Assembly (NCBI GenBank): GCA_016648135.1
Contig: JADDOH010010052.1
Span: 1-64,000 of the forward strand
From: Agrypnia vestita
Taxonomy: Eukaryota > Arthropoda > Insecta > Trichoptera > Phryganeidae
Direction of reading: 5' to 3'
Length of the DNA stretch: 64,000 nt
In this document: one piece after another, positions 46,015-57,369 of the stretch
Layout: every line of letters starts with the position of its first letter
Position numbering within the stretch: the first letter of the stretch is position 1
The notes under the pieces: model-generated
Told to the model about the DNA's origin: nothing
Database searches by the model: none
The model's input: the letters and a program-made list of their open reading frames with translations, nothing else
Program-made: the position numbers and the translations under genes

Positions 46015-46260
46015 GGCCATAGATAAAAGCGCTCAGCGCGTGGCGGGAACAATGGCCGCGCGCCGCGCACGCGCCTCCCGCCGCCTGACGTCACTGGCCG
46101 CGTGCGAGGCCTTCCGCCGTTATAGTGCCCGAGTTTTCACCGAACCAAGATGGCGGACCAGAGTTTCCACTAGGTTCTGTCGCCGATCAATAATGCACGC
46201 AAGATCAACCGGTGTTGCGAGTGTATGCACCGGACCAATAGGCTGCAGCATTTAATGGAG
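46015..46260. promoter_or_regulatory. CpG-island promoter candidate (CRE, YY1-like, CCAAT)
   Basis: A GC- and CpG-rich block (GCGCGTGGCGGGAAC, then CGCGCGCCGCGCACGCGCC) contains TGACGTCA at about 46087 (CRE), CCAAGATGGCGG at about 46145 (YY1-type site often near housekeeping start sites) and ACCAATAGG at about 46234 (CCAAT). The set is typical of a broad promoter. No adjoining coding exon could be proven on either strand; the small + frame beginning MAARRARAS is composition-driven. The gene it serves may start here with a distant coding exon. Confidence 0.45.
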
Positions 46261-46610
46261 TACCTTCTTACGCGTACAGCTCGTGAGGATAAAATACACA
46301 TTTCATTCTACAATGTAATCAGTCGTAATTTGTTTGTGGATTGGAATCGTTGTCATTGGACTTTCATTTTCTTGGTCACTTCTTTCCTTGGAACGAACGT
46401 GGCGCTCCTTTAAAACGTTTTCGAGTTGGAAAGAATTTTTTTTTGTCCTTTAATTTTTTTGTGTCAATTTTTTTTTCTCCGTGTCAAAAGAATCGGATGT
46501 TCCTTCATCTGTACCTACATGTATTGTTTTTTAATCCAATTTTTAATTATATTATTATACTTATATCTTTCTATACATTTTTAGGTAGGTAACTTGTAGG
46601 TACAGATTTC
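46261..46610. other. T-rich sequence after the CpG block
   Basis: T-rich runs, with no coding or structural signal beyond those listed. It could be the 5' end of an intron if transcription runs on the + strand. Confidence 0.35.
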
Positions 46611-46612
46611 TG

Positions 46613-46659
46613 AAAAAAGTTTTTTACCCATCAGGGCATGATGGGTAAAAAACTTTTTT
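46613..46659. repeat. Perfect 21-bp stem hairpin
   Basis: AAAAAAGTTTTTTACCCATCA at 46613-46633 is followed by GGGCA and the exact complement at 46639-46659. A perfect stem with a 5-nt loop is too short for a typical animal pre-miRNA. It may be a recent foldback or MITE end. Confidence 0.85.
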
Positions 46660-46871
46660 TTAAAATAAAAGAACATGATTTTGCGAGTGAGGAATAAGTT
46701 TCGGATGTGCGGATCTTGTGACTTTTCGAACATATGAATTTATCGAAACTTATGTTTGACGTTCATGGGTACTGTATGACTCATGATGGGAACGAATACG
46801 ACACATTTGTTTGATCACTTTTTGTCACATTTTTCAGATGTTCCTCCAGATAATAGAATATTAGAAAAACT

Positions 46872-46986
46872 GGGGGGGGGGGGCGCTAGCAAAATGCTTC
46901 CAAATCAATAATAATTTACCCCGCTTTCCAAATTAAGTACCAAATATAATACTGGAATTAAAAAATTTCCCCCCCCCCCCCCCCCC
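46872..46986. repeat. Facing homopolymers: G12 and C18
   Basis: Twelve G at 46872-46883 and eighteen C at 46969-46986, separated by 85 bp. They are inverted with respect to each other and could pair or form quadruplexes. Long poly-G/C ends occur in some hAT elements, and a related DNA element follows directly at 47040. Confidence 0.8.
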
Positions 46987-47039
46987 GGTTGCTCTCCTTT
47001 TTTACGGTTTCCCAAATTCTTCAGATAATTTTATTTCAA

Positions 47040-47545
47040 AAATAGGTCTACACCACAGAATATAAAATTGTACAGAGATGAACTAAACCACTTCTTTAGG
47101 CGAGGGGATTGGGACGAAGCGGAAGTATGTCCCTTTTGGGTATATTTAAGACACATTTTTAATGCATTTTAAGTATTTATTCTTACATAATTAAATCCTT
47201 TAGTAAATAAAACGCATTTTTTACAATAGACATTGTTTTTTTTAAATTTCAAAAATTTCGTTACAAACCGAGTCTCTTTAAGTAAAAACGTATTTTTGTA
47301 TTAAAGCGCGACTTATTTACTAAGACACTTTACTTTTTAATAGTTCTTTGTGAAAAGCTCTTATTTTAATAATTGTTTCAAAATTTACAAGTTCGTAATA
47401 ATTTTTTAAAATTGGTTTTAAATTGGAAATTAAATAGGATTTTAAATTGAACGTATTGGAACCAGACCGTGTACCAAGAAATTTTCGTTAGTTTATTGTC
47501 TATATATTTTGGTGGTCTGTGATCTACACTTAAAGAATGGTCGTG
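47040..47545. mobile_element. Dispersed DNA element, copy 1 (possibly hAT-like)
   Basis: Aligns in order with 58446-59155. Shared are TGTACAGAGAT(G/T)AACTAAAC, TTCTTTAG..GAGGGGAT, CAAACCGAGTCTCTT, AAAGCGC(G/A)ACTTATTT and TTTTGG(T/C)G(G/A)TCTGT. The ends are roughly inverted (TCTACACCACAGA / TCTGTGATCTACA). No coding sequence is present, so it is non-autonomous. The hAT link rests on CAGTGGCGTAACTA at the left end of copy 2. Confidence 0.65.
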
Positions 47546-48179
47546 TATGAGTTACGGGATCATCAATGTTTACTACTTATTCAATTTATTCTAATCAATG
47601 CTGATAGTTTATTGTTTATTGTCAGCTATAAATTGCTTGTATGACGACATTTTAGTAATAGTAGTAAGTATTTTGTGTTAATATTAAATATACCAAATAA
47701 AACTACAGTGGCGACTACTTATAGGCACGATGACTGCCGAATCACCAGGTGTGCAAACACCTCTTATGACGCGCAGTATAATTATCCGGATATATTACTT
47801 ATTATATCGACGATCCACACAGTCCTCGAGGTTTATTTCGAGGGAGATTCATGGGCCATTCTTTCCTTAAGATATATTCTGTTAGTATTGTACATTCAAA
47901 AATAATGAAAAGCATGTCACAAGATTTACTTTATTTGCACGATTTGTCTTTTGCCACAATTTTTGAAGATTAATTATTTTATTCTAACACCTAAGTAAAA
48001 ATGTATTAAATGATTACTGAATTGAAATTTTCTACTTAAAATATTACAATTTTTCAAAAAACACCAAATACGAACATATCCAAGTACCTAATGTTACGAT
48101 TTTAAGTGCCTCACCAGATACTTTCAACTTCACGTCTATTTTGCATTTATATTAAGATTCCTTTTTCGAGATAGGTATG
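47546..48179. other. Intergenic, nothing recognised
   Basis: AT-rich spacer. The 76-codon frame at 47675-47905 has no supporting features. Confidence 0.4.
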
Positions 48180-48701
48180 TCTATACCTATAAAACTCAAT
48201 GTCTGTCTGTCTGTCTGTTCTCTATACAAATCCACACCGTTTGTCCGATTCGATTCAAATTTTGCATACTTATGCTTTAGGACCTGGCGGGTAACATAGG
48301 CAACATTGCTCCCCTATTCTCTAACCCCTTTCCCTCCCGCTGACATACAAATCTGTACCGTTTGACCGATCGAACTCAAAATTTTGAAACTTATTCTTAA
48401 GGACTCGGCGGGTAATATATTCGACATTTTCCCCCTATTCTTTCAACCTTTCCCCTCCGCTGATATATTTTCGATGCAAATCTGAACCGTTCGACCGATT
48501 GGACTCAAATTTTGGAAACTTATTCTTTAGGACCCAGTAGTTAATATTGGTGATATTCCCCCCTATTCTTTTACCCTTTTCCCTCCCCCTGATATATTTT
48601 CGATGCAAATCTATACCGTTCGAATCGAAACTTTGTTTATCCTCACAAATTTATTTTAAACTTAATCTTTAACCCGTGCAACGCCGGGTATGAACAGCTA
48701 G
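48180..48701 (+). mobile_element. Non-autonomous Helitron with internal repeats
   Basis: The 5' end TCTATACCTATAAAACTCAA begins with TC. The 3' end is CCCGTGCAACGCCGGG (a hairpin) followed by TATGAACAG and the terminal CTAG, next to a T at 48702. These are Helitron hallmarks: a TC start, a hairpin ~10 bp from the end, a CTRR end and no inverted repeats or target duplication. Inside, a ~125-bp unit with CAAATCT(G/A)(T/A)ACCGTT recurs at 48227, 48348, 48477 and 48606. Confidence 0.85.
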
Positions 48702-49440
48702 TATTATATATATTTTTCAGATTTTCATATAAAGACTTTTTGTCACGTTTTATATTTTAAAGATGTACATTTTTATATTTTATTTATTCATTATTTTGTT
48801 TTGTCTCTTTTTATAACTGTATATATATATATATCTTGCCTTTTTCATTCGTAAATTTCTGTAAATAAATATACCTTTGTTCATAATATGTAACTTATAT
48901 CTAGATTTTTTCGTTGTTTTACCTGTCATGATCGTGAAGTAAAAATAGACTCAATTATGGCCAAGCAAACAGTATTATCATTTTGAAACATGTTTTGAAC
49001 TTGAGAATTTATTGTAGCCGTACTAACATTCTACAGTTACCTGGTTTATTGACTAAAGAGACGGATTTTATTTTCAAATAGTTTTTTTTTTTAATATTTG
49101 AAGCCGATGTGAAATATAATATTTTTAGTGTGTAATACAAAACAATATTTAACGGGAAGCTAGCTGCGTAATACCCTAAACTGGTCCAACCCGGCTGTCC
49201 ATTGTTCCTCTTTCTTTCTAGAGCGCCCTCCAGCGGTAATCCTCCTAATTAGCCGTCTGCACACGATTCCCGCATTATCGTTAAACACAAGAGAAATAAC
49301 AATATAGTCCATTCCGGTTACTCGTTATCGGGAATACTTACTCGATGTTATATGTAAACGCGCAATATTCTTAATAGGTCCAACGGTTTTCACTAAAATT
49401 ACGATCAGTATCTGCAAAATCCATATTTAAAAACAAAATG
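48702..49440. other. Intergenic, nothing recognised
   Basis: AT-rich, with a slightly GC-richer patch around 49180-49260. No element or exon was recognised. Confidence 0.4.
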
Positions 49441-49830
49441 TGATTTAATTGGATTTCAGGAAAGTGCTTTCATCAAGTAAATGGAGTTTAGCGAATAGTA
49501 GTTTTAAATGTGTACCACAAGGTTCTATTTTGGGGTCATCTTTCAAATACGTATGTAGGTATTTCTATTGTCCAAACTTGGTAATCATTGCCTTCATTTT
49601 GTCTTTGCGGATGACTGTATGAATTACATACATCTCGGCTAAATTAAAGAAAGCTTCATATTGTCTACAAAATGTTTTCAATAAACAATTCAAATGGTTT
49701 CATGAAATGGGACTCATAATCAATACAAAAAACAAACTTTCCTCGAAGCTTTGTGGGTCCGTGGATGTAACATTGTGCTTAGTGGGAGATACAGATTATA
49801 TCTCTGAACATATTATTTATTCTCTACTTA
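49441..49830 (+). pseudogene. LINE reverse-transcriptase core remnant
   Basis: Two RT landmarks occur in order on the + strand. KCVPQGSILGSSF (motif B, normally GVPQGSVLGPLLF) is followed after ~60 bp in another frame by LHFVFADDCMNYIHLG, which contains the catalytic FADD box. A further frame gives QFKWFHEMGLIINTKN (normally W...NGL.IN..KT). Frame changes and stops between them show that it is inactive. It is separate from the other LINE fragments in the window. Confidence 0.8.
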
Positions 49831-51665
49831 TCACACTATACAATTATACATACTACCAAACTATCATTTTAATATTGCTGTAGCGAAATATATCGCAAAA
49901 ACATATAGGTTTATCAAATTAGACAGATGTGCATTGTGACCTCACCAATCGAACTAGACTACGAGAGCCGCTTCTGCTATTATAATAGCATTCATGTCTA
50001 TATCAAATAAGGTTATCCTTTTAAAATTAATTTGATAGCTTAATCATGTGTTCACCTTTTGCTATATATCTATATGTCATTATCAAAGGAGTGTTAAATT
50101 TTTTGGGTTATTACTAGACTCATGACAATATATTTCTGTAAAATTATACTAAACCAGAACACTTTTAACACTACTCATAATTCCTATTGTTATTATACAC
50201 TTATTCCTTCAAATAAACTTTCAAAACAGTAGTTTCTAAGTATTTTTTAAAGCAAAAATCTTTAGAAAAATTCCCTCTTCTACGGCAATATTATTAGATG
50301 CACGATTTAATATATTATTATTCAAAGCATTAATTCAAATCTTAGATACCGTATTTTCAAAATTAAGAGATGGAGGCTATCATTTCACTTTACCATTTTC
50401 TTACAATTCGTAGCAAGGACAATACTTTGTAATTATTATATATCCCCAAAATCTTAACCGCGTCACCAATTTGGATACCCGATTAATTCTCAATATGTCG
50501 TTCGGTGGCGATTTTTTGCGGCAACGATGACAATTCAAAATCACTTGTCGATAATAAAGCGGGAAACTCATCTATCAAATTTTTTAATCACGCTAGTTAT
50601 ATTAAAAATGATCGATGCGATGCTCTACCCTTTGGCAGATATCATAATTCGATTAGTAATAACGAGAGAGCGCCGAATTTCAATAATTTATTTGTTTGAT
50701 TATAGATGCATTTATATTTCCTTCCCAATATCTACTCTATGAACATCTGGCAAATATTTTAGCAATGATTTATTTTTACTTAAACGCATATTCACCCTCA
50801 ACCATAACCACCACATATATTTATATATTGTCCACTATCTTAATTAATGGTGTTATTTTAAAATCACACGTGTGTAAAAATTTGTTTAGACTTGATTAAT
50901 ACAACGTTGTAAGAAATCTATTTGGTCTCATTGATTGCAATGCTATAAAAACTATTTAGCATTAATGAAATTGGTAAGAAATATTAAATAAACAGCCATA
51001 ATATTAATTAGCAGATAGCATTGATTGTTATACCTAATTAAGCCCAGCAGGTGGCTTAACAACGGTAAAGGGAACCATTTTATATTGTGTCCTTCATTCC
51101 TTGTGCAAGAACCCTTGGAAAAATTCTGATAAAACAAACAAATGCATTGTATCAAAAAGATCTGATAAGATAACATTAATTATTGTCTTTAAAATCTGTT
51201 AACGTCGTGTCACATACTATCACATTAATGACGTATGCTCGCTCTATTCATTATTTTCACTTTGAAAATTCAATCTAAAATTATTTATCATATAGGTATG
51301 TAGTTTAGTTTATATGTACGCTCATTTCGCGCTGGTATAAAATTAAGAGCTACTCTGACTTGTGATGGGATGAGGGCAATATCGCATATACATATATAGA
51401 CATACAAACATATGTATACCTAACTGTATACTATAGTATTTATGGTAGAATTGTTATAAATATTTAAACTATTTCAAAGTTTACACCAAATATTACCACT
51501 AAGGTACCTTAGACATTACAAGTATTGCTTGATTAATTTATGTTTTTTATTTATTATTATTAAGATTAATGTAAACCATAATCAATAGGTAATTTCCAGT
51601 GACTCAATAAATAACAAGCCCATTAGAAACATGTATAAACAATGAAATTTCTGGCATATAAGTAT
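49831..51665. other. AT-rich intergenic, nothing recognised
   Basis: May hold further decayed LINE sequence to about 50050 that is no longer recognisable. The three overlapping small frames at 50505-50900 lack coding features. Confidence 0.45.
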
Positions 51666-52281
51666 TGTAACGAAGCTAAAAAGAATCACGCACTCATGTC
51701 AAGTGACAGTTGTTTGAAATGATCACAACACTATCGAAGATTCCAGAATGGCCTAGCGCAATCTACGGCTTTCGGGAAGCATCGAGAAACGTCTATAAAA
51801 GCCTGGAAGTCACGAGAAAGTTCTTCTAAATACTGCAAATGTCTGGAAGGTCGGTATTGGCATTAGCCAGATATAAATATGACGCACCCGGGAGTAGTGA
51901 GTTTTTGTTTTTTAGCACGCTTAAGAGCGATAATAGGAGCGAAGGCAGCCGCGAGCTGCGGGCCAGGGTGGCCAAGCGAACGGTAATTCGACAGCGAATA
52001 ATCTGGAAAGTTCTTACGTAGCGAAATAAACCGTAGCGAATAATATGTGCGGAAATTATATGAAATGTTCTAGTGAATAATGAATAAAGTGATAAAGCGA
52101 TTATAAATTGTCTATTTACGAGTGATAAATTTACGAAATAGTTTAATTTTAATAATAGCGTTAAGTCAAATAGTGTAAAGTGACTTTGTACGTTTGGTTA
52201 ATTAATTAATAAGTAATTAATAAATCCGTAATTAAAATGCAGCGTATTCATTAATTCCTCCCGCAGCCAAGACCCTTGACG
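51666..52281 (+). mobile_element. Probable solo LTR, copy 2 (related to 26190-26793)
   Basis: Starts TGTAACGAAGC and follows copy 1 over its whole length: GAATCACGCACTCA, CTTTCGGGAAGCAT, AGATATAAATATGACGC, GCGAATAATCTGGAAA and TTAATTCCTCCCGCAG. The 3' end (CCCTTGACG) has diverged and a clean target duplication is not visible, so this insertion is older. Same orientation as copy 1. Confidence 0.75.
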
Positions 52282-52704
52282 TTATTTTTATGCAATTTAG
52301 TAATTTAGTACGTGTCACAACTTATTTTTTTTATTAGTGAGAAAAATCACGATCGGACAAATCTGAACATGCTCGACAACAAACAGATTAGTACCTATCC
52401 CTATTTTGAGATTATCGCAAAAACCGTAGTGTTGAAAAGTCACACAATAACATCAGCTAGGTCCTATTCAGGGCACATAACTACAATCGAACAATCGATG
52501 ACATCTGTCACGAAAGTCGCTTCTGGTTGCAACTATAGCGCGATCACTTGCTTGTGCAATATCGGTGATTAATCAATATGCGGTTTATTATTACATGCCT
52601 ACATTTCAAACTATTTTACGTAGTTATTTACGTACGCATAAAGATTCTATGAGAAATGTCAAAATATTGTGTGTATCAAATGCGAATAATTTTATCATTG
52701 TAGC
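52282..52704. other. Intergenic, nothing recognised
   Basis: An 86-codon + frame (52312-52572) has mixed composition but no recognised domain or splice context. Confidence 0.4.
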
Positions 52705-53045
52705 GGAAATCTTCTTCTTCCTTACACTGTCCCAACTCATTGCCTAGATAGGCTGTAGGGGTCGGCTCTTCTTGTTCTCTGGCTGTATCTTCGGTTATGG
52801 ATGACGATTTCGCCTATTTTCGGCCTTGAGTCATCCAGGAGTTCTTTGGTATTCCTCTGGATGACTGCTGATGAAGCTTCACAGACATTGCCTGCTATAC
52901 CGTGTGGTCTGGTGGTCTCCGTCTTACGTGCTAGTACCTACCATCTCATTTGTCGTTCTTCCAGCTTACTGTTTATGTCAATGACACCCAGGCTACCAAG
53001 AATGCGTGAAGACATTTTCGATGAAGAAATTAGTAGATGTGTGTG
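52705..53045 (-). pseudogene. LINE C-terminal/3' end remnant, same tail as 32.3-32.6 kb
   Basis: On the minus strand, SKLEERQMRW (LINE tail motif) is followed by a stop and decayed frames, ending in a 3' end with AGCCTATCTAGGCAATGAGT and GGGACAGTGTAAGGAAGAAG. This is close to the end of the copy at 32580-32630. The (GAAGAA) terminus is typical of this LINE group. Confidence 0.65.
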
Positions 53046-54176
53046 AAACTAATTTCTAACAAATTTTAAAGTAATATTTTTATTTATCTTATATATTATT
53101 CATTACGTCAGAATTGAGGAAGTGTTCAATGTTGTACCTGTAATAGAGATCAAGACATCATTGTTACGATAATATTAATTGATGATAACCGATATTTTGT
53201 ACACTTCACACTGTGAAGCTGATTGCCTTCTGCTAGAAAAATTGTTTATACGATTGTACAATTTAACGAATTTCTTACCAACATTTTCTGTTGTTTGATA
53301 TACAATTCGTATTCCACAAAAAGGATGATAAACAATAGCTCTTAAAAGAAAACCTTAACTGACCATACAATAATTTAATTAAAATACCATCGTTTTTACA
53401 TGTTAAGTGTGTAAATATTTTTACAGCGGATTGTTGCGAAAAAAATAATAACAATGCGGGGGGCCCCGACTTAATGGGATGCAAGAAATAAATGACCACC
53501 ACATTCAATTTGCATAACTTCGTTATACAATTATTCGTAATGTAATAACATAACACTCGACTACGCGACTATCCGAGTGGACCACTCGCTCATACCTATC
53601 TTTTTGAAATGAAATTCTGACAATCGCACACAAATATTGATTTCATCGTCGTATTATGTAGCCAAATACCTAAATGAAATGTGGTCACTTGGTCTTCAAT
53701 CAGATAAATTTAGTTTAGTATTAAAATGAAAAATGTTTTAACTGTGAGGTAGGTAATCCAGAAAGTTTAGCTCGTTTAGATTTAAAATTTTATGAAAATA
53801 TTTCTTTATAGTTTTTTTTTAATACGCAGTACCTCAAATGTATTTTTCCACATTCCACACACGACATTTAAGGATTTATCAAATCCGTTAACGAGCTTTT
53901 AAATCCCGTTGTTCTAATAGTTCACCGCAGTCCGTTATTAAATGTAATGGAAGGCTTTGTTGGGCAGATTTCAGTAAGCAAGCTAACCCGCGGAGAACGA
54001 TTTATTTCAACATGAATATATATTTTTTTAATTGTTTATGATTTTCAAATGCCTATGGCAGAAGGAAACGCATTCGTCACATCTCCTTGTTATACCTTTA
54101 TTTATTTAATAAAAATACAATAGGTATATACAAACAACTTTTTACTAAAAATATTTTTAGTGTATTTTCTCATAGA
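53046..54176. other. Intergenic, nothing recognised
   Basis: AT-rich. A short GGGGGGCCCC run at about 53458 is noted. No gene is recognised. Confidence 0.45.
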
Positions 54177-54659
54177 AGCTTTACGCGTACGTGTATTTTG
54201 TCTAAATAATAAAAAAATTATAAAGATAAATTGTAGGAGTCTCACTGAGACGAAGTTATTTATATCGGAAACATGTATGGAAGTCGTTATAGGGTGGCTT
54301 CTTTAAAAATATAGAGGTATCATTACCGCGACATCTATAGGTAATTGAAATTACTAATTTTCCACCATAGATGGCCATAGCATAATCCGTTCAAATATTT
54401 CACAAAAGACAGATGAAGAAGACAAACACAACTTACAAAAAAAGATAATATGTGGATGTTTTTACGGTGGAATTTGTGAATGTTGCATCGTGTAAAGTAA
54501 TCACTTAAGCCAGCTAATACAGATCATAAGCCCTGCGGTCACCGTATAAAGATTTCCATACATATTCCCACATAAATAGCTTCGTCTCTGTGAGACTTCT
54601 ACAATTTATCTTTATACACTTTTTATTATTTAGACAAAATACACGTACGCGTAAAGCTT
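54177..54659. mobile_element. Foldback element with ~160-bp inverted arms
   Basis: AAGCTTTACGCGTACGTGTA at 54177 and its complement ending at 54659 start inverted arms. These continue through GTCTAAATAATAAAAA, CTTCGTCTC and ATGTATGGAA, leaving a ~160-bp centre. It has no coding sequence. Long arms suggest a foldback or Mutator-like non-autonomous element. The target duplication is not resolved. Confidence 0.8.
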
Positions 54660-54721
54660 GAGAAATGAGAAATGTCGAGACATTGAAATGTACAATGTTC
54701 TATAATAGCGGTCAAGACATT

Positions 54722-54904
54722 TATTTCTTATTTACGCTTCAACAGGCCACGAGGCCCAATTACAGAAGTGATACATATCACAATGGTTTGTTTGAGCTTA
54801 AAATACAATACAAGCTTGAGTATGGTGAACTCACCGGGAATCGAACCCGGAACCCTTGGTGTAAGAAGGCAATGTCATACCCACTTGCACGGCCACGAGG
54901 ATAT
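54722..54904 (-). mobile_element. tRNA-SINE, second family, copy 1
   Basis: On the minus strand the head CGTGGCCGTGCAAGTGGGTA ... GGGTTCCGGGTTCGATTCCC resembles a tRNA with A and B boxes. It is followed by ..TCTGTAATTGGGCCTCGTGG and CCTGTTGAAGCGTAAATAAG. The same head, body and tail occur at 58841-59025 on the + strand. It is not a functional tRNA: no acceptor stem closes. Confidence 0.85.
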
Positions 54905-56974
54905 GACACCGGCTTGTTACTCTATGCTATCTTGAGAATTAATGGGATAGTATTCTCAACATTTATTTTTTTATAATCGTGATTTATTTTATATCTATAA
55001 AAAGTAGTATGTGTGCCAACATAAAAATTACATCTTCAAATTGCGTCACATGTGTTATGAAGAGGGGCACTTGTTAAATTTCCTCGAATGCAATAATAAT
55101 TAAAAGAGAACAATAAAAAGAATCAAGTGGATAATCCTACTGACCATTAATTCTGGTATTGATTCGGTGAGGGAACGTTGCTGATATCAAAGCAGTCACC
55201 AAGTCAAAATAGTTTAATCATTTAGTCCAAATACACGTAAAATTTATGAACTCTTTTACCTGGGCTCCGTTACATTTATGATCTCCCACAAGCCTGACTG
55301 TTCACCCTGAAATACCCCAACCCCTACAACGGTCAATAAAACCAACTCACCCCTACTTTTAAATCGTTTATAGTCCGTTCACGGGAGTTAACCTCAAAGT
55401 AAGCTTTTTTAATTTATTAATGTACCTAGTTATACTTGTGTAATTAGGGGCATTTTCAACCATAAGGCGAAAAGCATTTCACAAAAATTAAACAAGTAGC
55501 ACTAAAAATGTGTGATTATATTTGTGTACATGTGATACTTATATATACATATACATATGTGATTACGGAGTTCCACAAACATACCTCCGAAACAATAAAT
55601 TTAATAATATTCGACTATTACTTACAGACTACCTGTTCCGTACAGAATACGCGAAGATATGATGCGCAGGTCTCCCGTACTTGACTCGTAGAACAGACCA
55701 AGACTGTACAGCGGTAATCGTAAACCCGCTGACAGTGGGTGTTCTAAATATTCACAAAAGTGAATTATCCGGTTGCAGGTAGTCCAGTTGAAGTTCCAAA
55801 ATCCAAAAACAGTAGGTAGAGCAGAGGTCAGAGGTGTTGAGTAAAAGTCAGATGAAGTGGTCCAGACGGCGTATAAAGCACAGAACGGAATGAATCTGTA
55901 CGCCGACGGAAGTTTAATTTATACACAAATTTAATACCTCCCGGCTTATTTCCGGGAGCCAATCGCAGAGAGTTTTTATCCCTCGTTCGCGTACGCGAAA
56001 TTGTCTAAAAAATAGCTCGGAAAGTTTTATTTACAGAATTCAAAAATTATTTAGAATTTTTACGCCACCCCACCGGGGTTTTCATCACGTCATTTACATG
56101 GTGCTATGTCTTGCTTATAGCATGACGTGATTGCCTGGACCCGCAAGACCGAAGTTAATTTTTTATCAAAAAATATATACCGATCGCAGCGGTATTTGCT
56201 CAGGAAAATTTCACAATTAAATTTATAAAATTTGTTAACTATGGTTTATACATGTTTGTTAATGCAGTTTATAAAGAGCCCACATGGGTGTAACTTTTGA
56301 TATCAGTTTTAGTTATGTACAATAAAATTTCAGTCATTTATAAATATTTCAAAGTGGGTCGCAAAAAATTAATTTTCATTTATTTTTCAGGTGCGCCCCT
56401 GACAAGGTAGGTATGTAAAAACATGTAAAATGGATAGATTCTTATGCAAGGAATTCAACAAAAAATATTTTAAGTTGATCCGGCTGTTGTAGCGTCCGTA
56501 AGACAGTTTCAAAGTTTTGACTGAAAAATGACCCTTATTGACATTGGACCACTGCTGATAGTGGTTACGTAAAAAATGTGAAAAATTTTACTTTTTTATT
56601 TATATGATTTTCTTTCAGATTTTAGTCTAAATGGCTTTGTTTAGCAAAAATATTATGGTTTGATACCAATTTTATTGAAAAAACCCTCGTTTTTCGTAAA
56701 TATAAGAAAATCAATTTTGGGTCGAAAATTCTCGTATTTGTTGGTACAAATACCGTTTTTCGGTGGCTGTCGCGCCCGGGACCTTATTAGTGATGAGCCC
56801 CGTCGCTAGGCCTATAAAACACTGTTAGTTATATGTAGATTTCTCCGAGATCTGACAAGATATGGCTTCGCGACTTATCGGAAACAATCGGTCTGCAGCC
56901 CGTTTTTCCTTCGCATACCAACTCTCTGTCCTCGGATACATATGTAGAAATATTAAACAATATTTCGTAATTCT
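54905..56974. other. Intergenic, unclassified
   Basis: 55455-55510 (CACAAAAATTAAACAAGTAG) is related to 12395-12460. 55630-56120 and 56740-56930 are somewhat GC-richer without frames. Probably decayed mobile DNA, family unknown. Confidence 0.4.
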
Positions 56975-57110
56975 GTCTGTCAGGCCATACAGTTAGCCGT
57001 AGGAAATAATATTTCCTGTATCTGTCTTTCCGCCATACAGTTGGCCGTCACTCGGAAATATTCAATAATATTTCTTATATCTGTCTTTATGCCATACAGT
57101 TGGCTACACT
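56975..57110. repeat. Short imperfect tandem repeat (~48-59 bp)
   Basis: GCCATACAGTT(A/G)GCC recurs near 56984, 57032 and 57090, each preceded by TCTGTCT, with AATAATATTTC between. Confidence 0.8.
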
Positions 57111-57240
57111 CACCACCCCGGTCTATCGCAACAGCGATTTTCTCGTTTATTGAAAATAAACATGTGACAAAGTACATTCATATATGTCAATATTTAGGTT
57201 CTTACAATAATATGTAATAATTTAAACATGTCACAACTAT

Positions 57241-57246
57241 TTTATT
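57241..57246 (-). terminator. Polyadenylation signal AATAAA
   Basis: TTTATT on the + strand, 125 bp after the TGA of the minus-strand last exon at 57370. Position and context fit a polyadenylation signal. Confidence 0.45.
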
Positions 57247-57369
57247 TTCATAAATTTTCATACATAAATTTGTTCACAAATTTATCAAAGCATAGGACCC
57301 GTCTTTACGGTCCTCAGGGTGGTGATGACGCACCGGCGTCCTGCCCGGTCGCCCGTGAATAAGATGACG

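Noticed and set aside
26190..52281. The two LTR-like copies as ends of one retrotransposon
   Set aside because: They are 25 kb apart with the Hey last exon and other genes between. Copy 1 has its own target duplication.
54820..54905. A tRNA gene on the minus strand
   Set aside because: The B box is good, but the acceptor and anticodon arms do not fold, and the same head plus tail occurs at 58.8 kb as a SINE.
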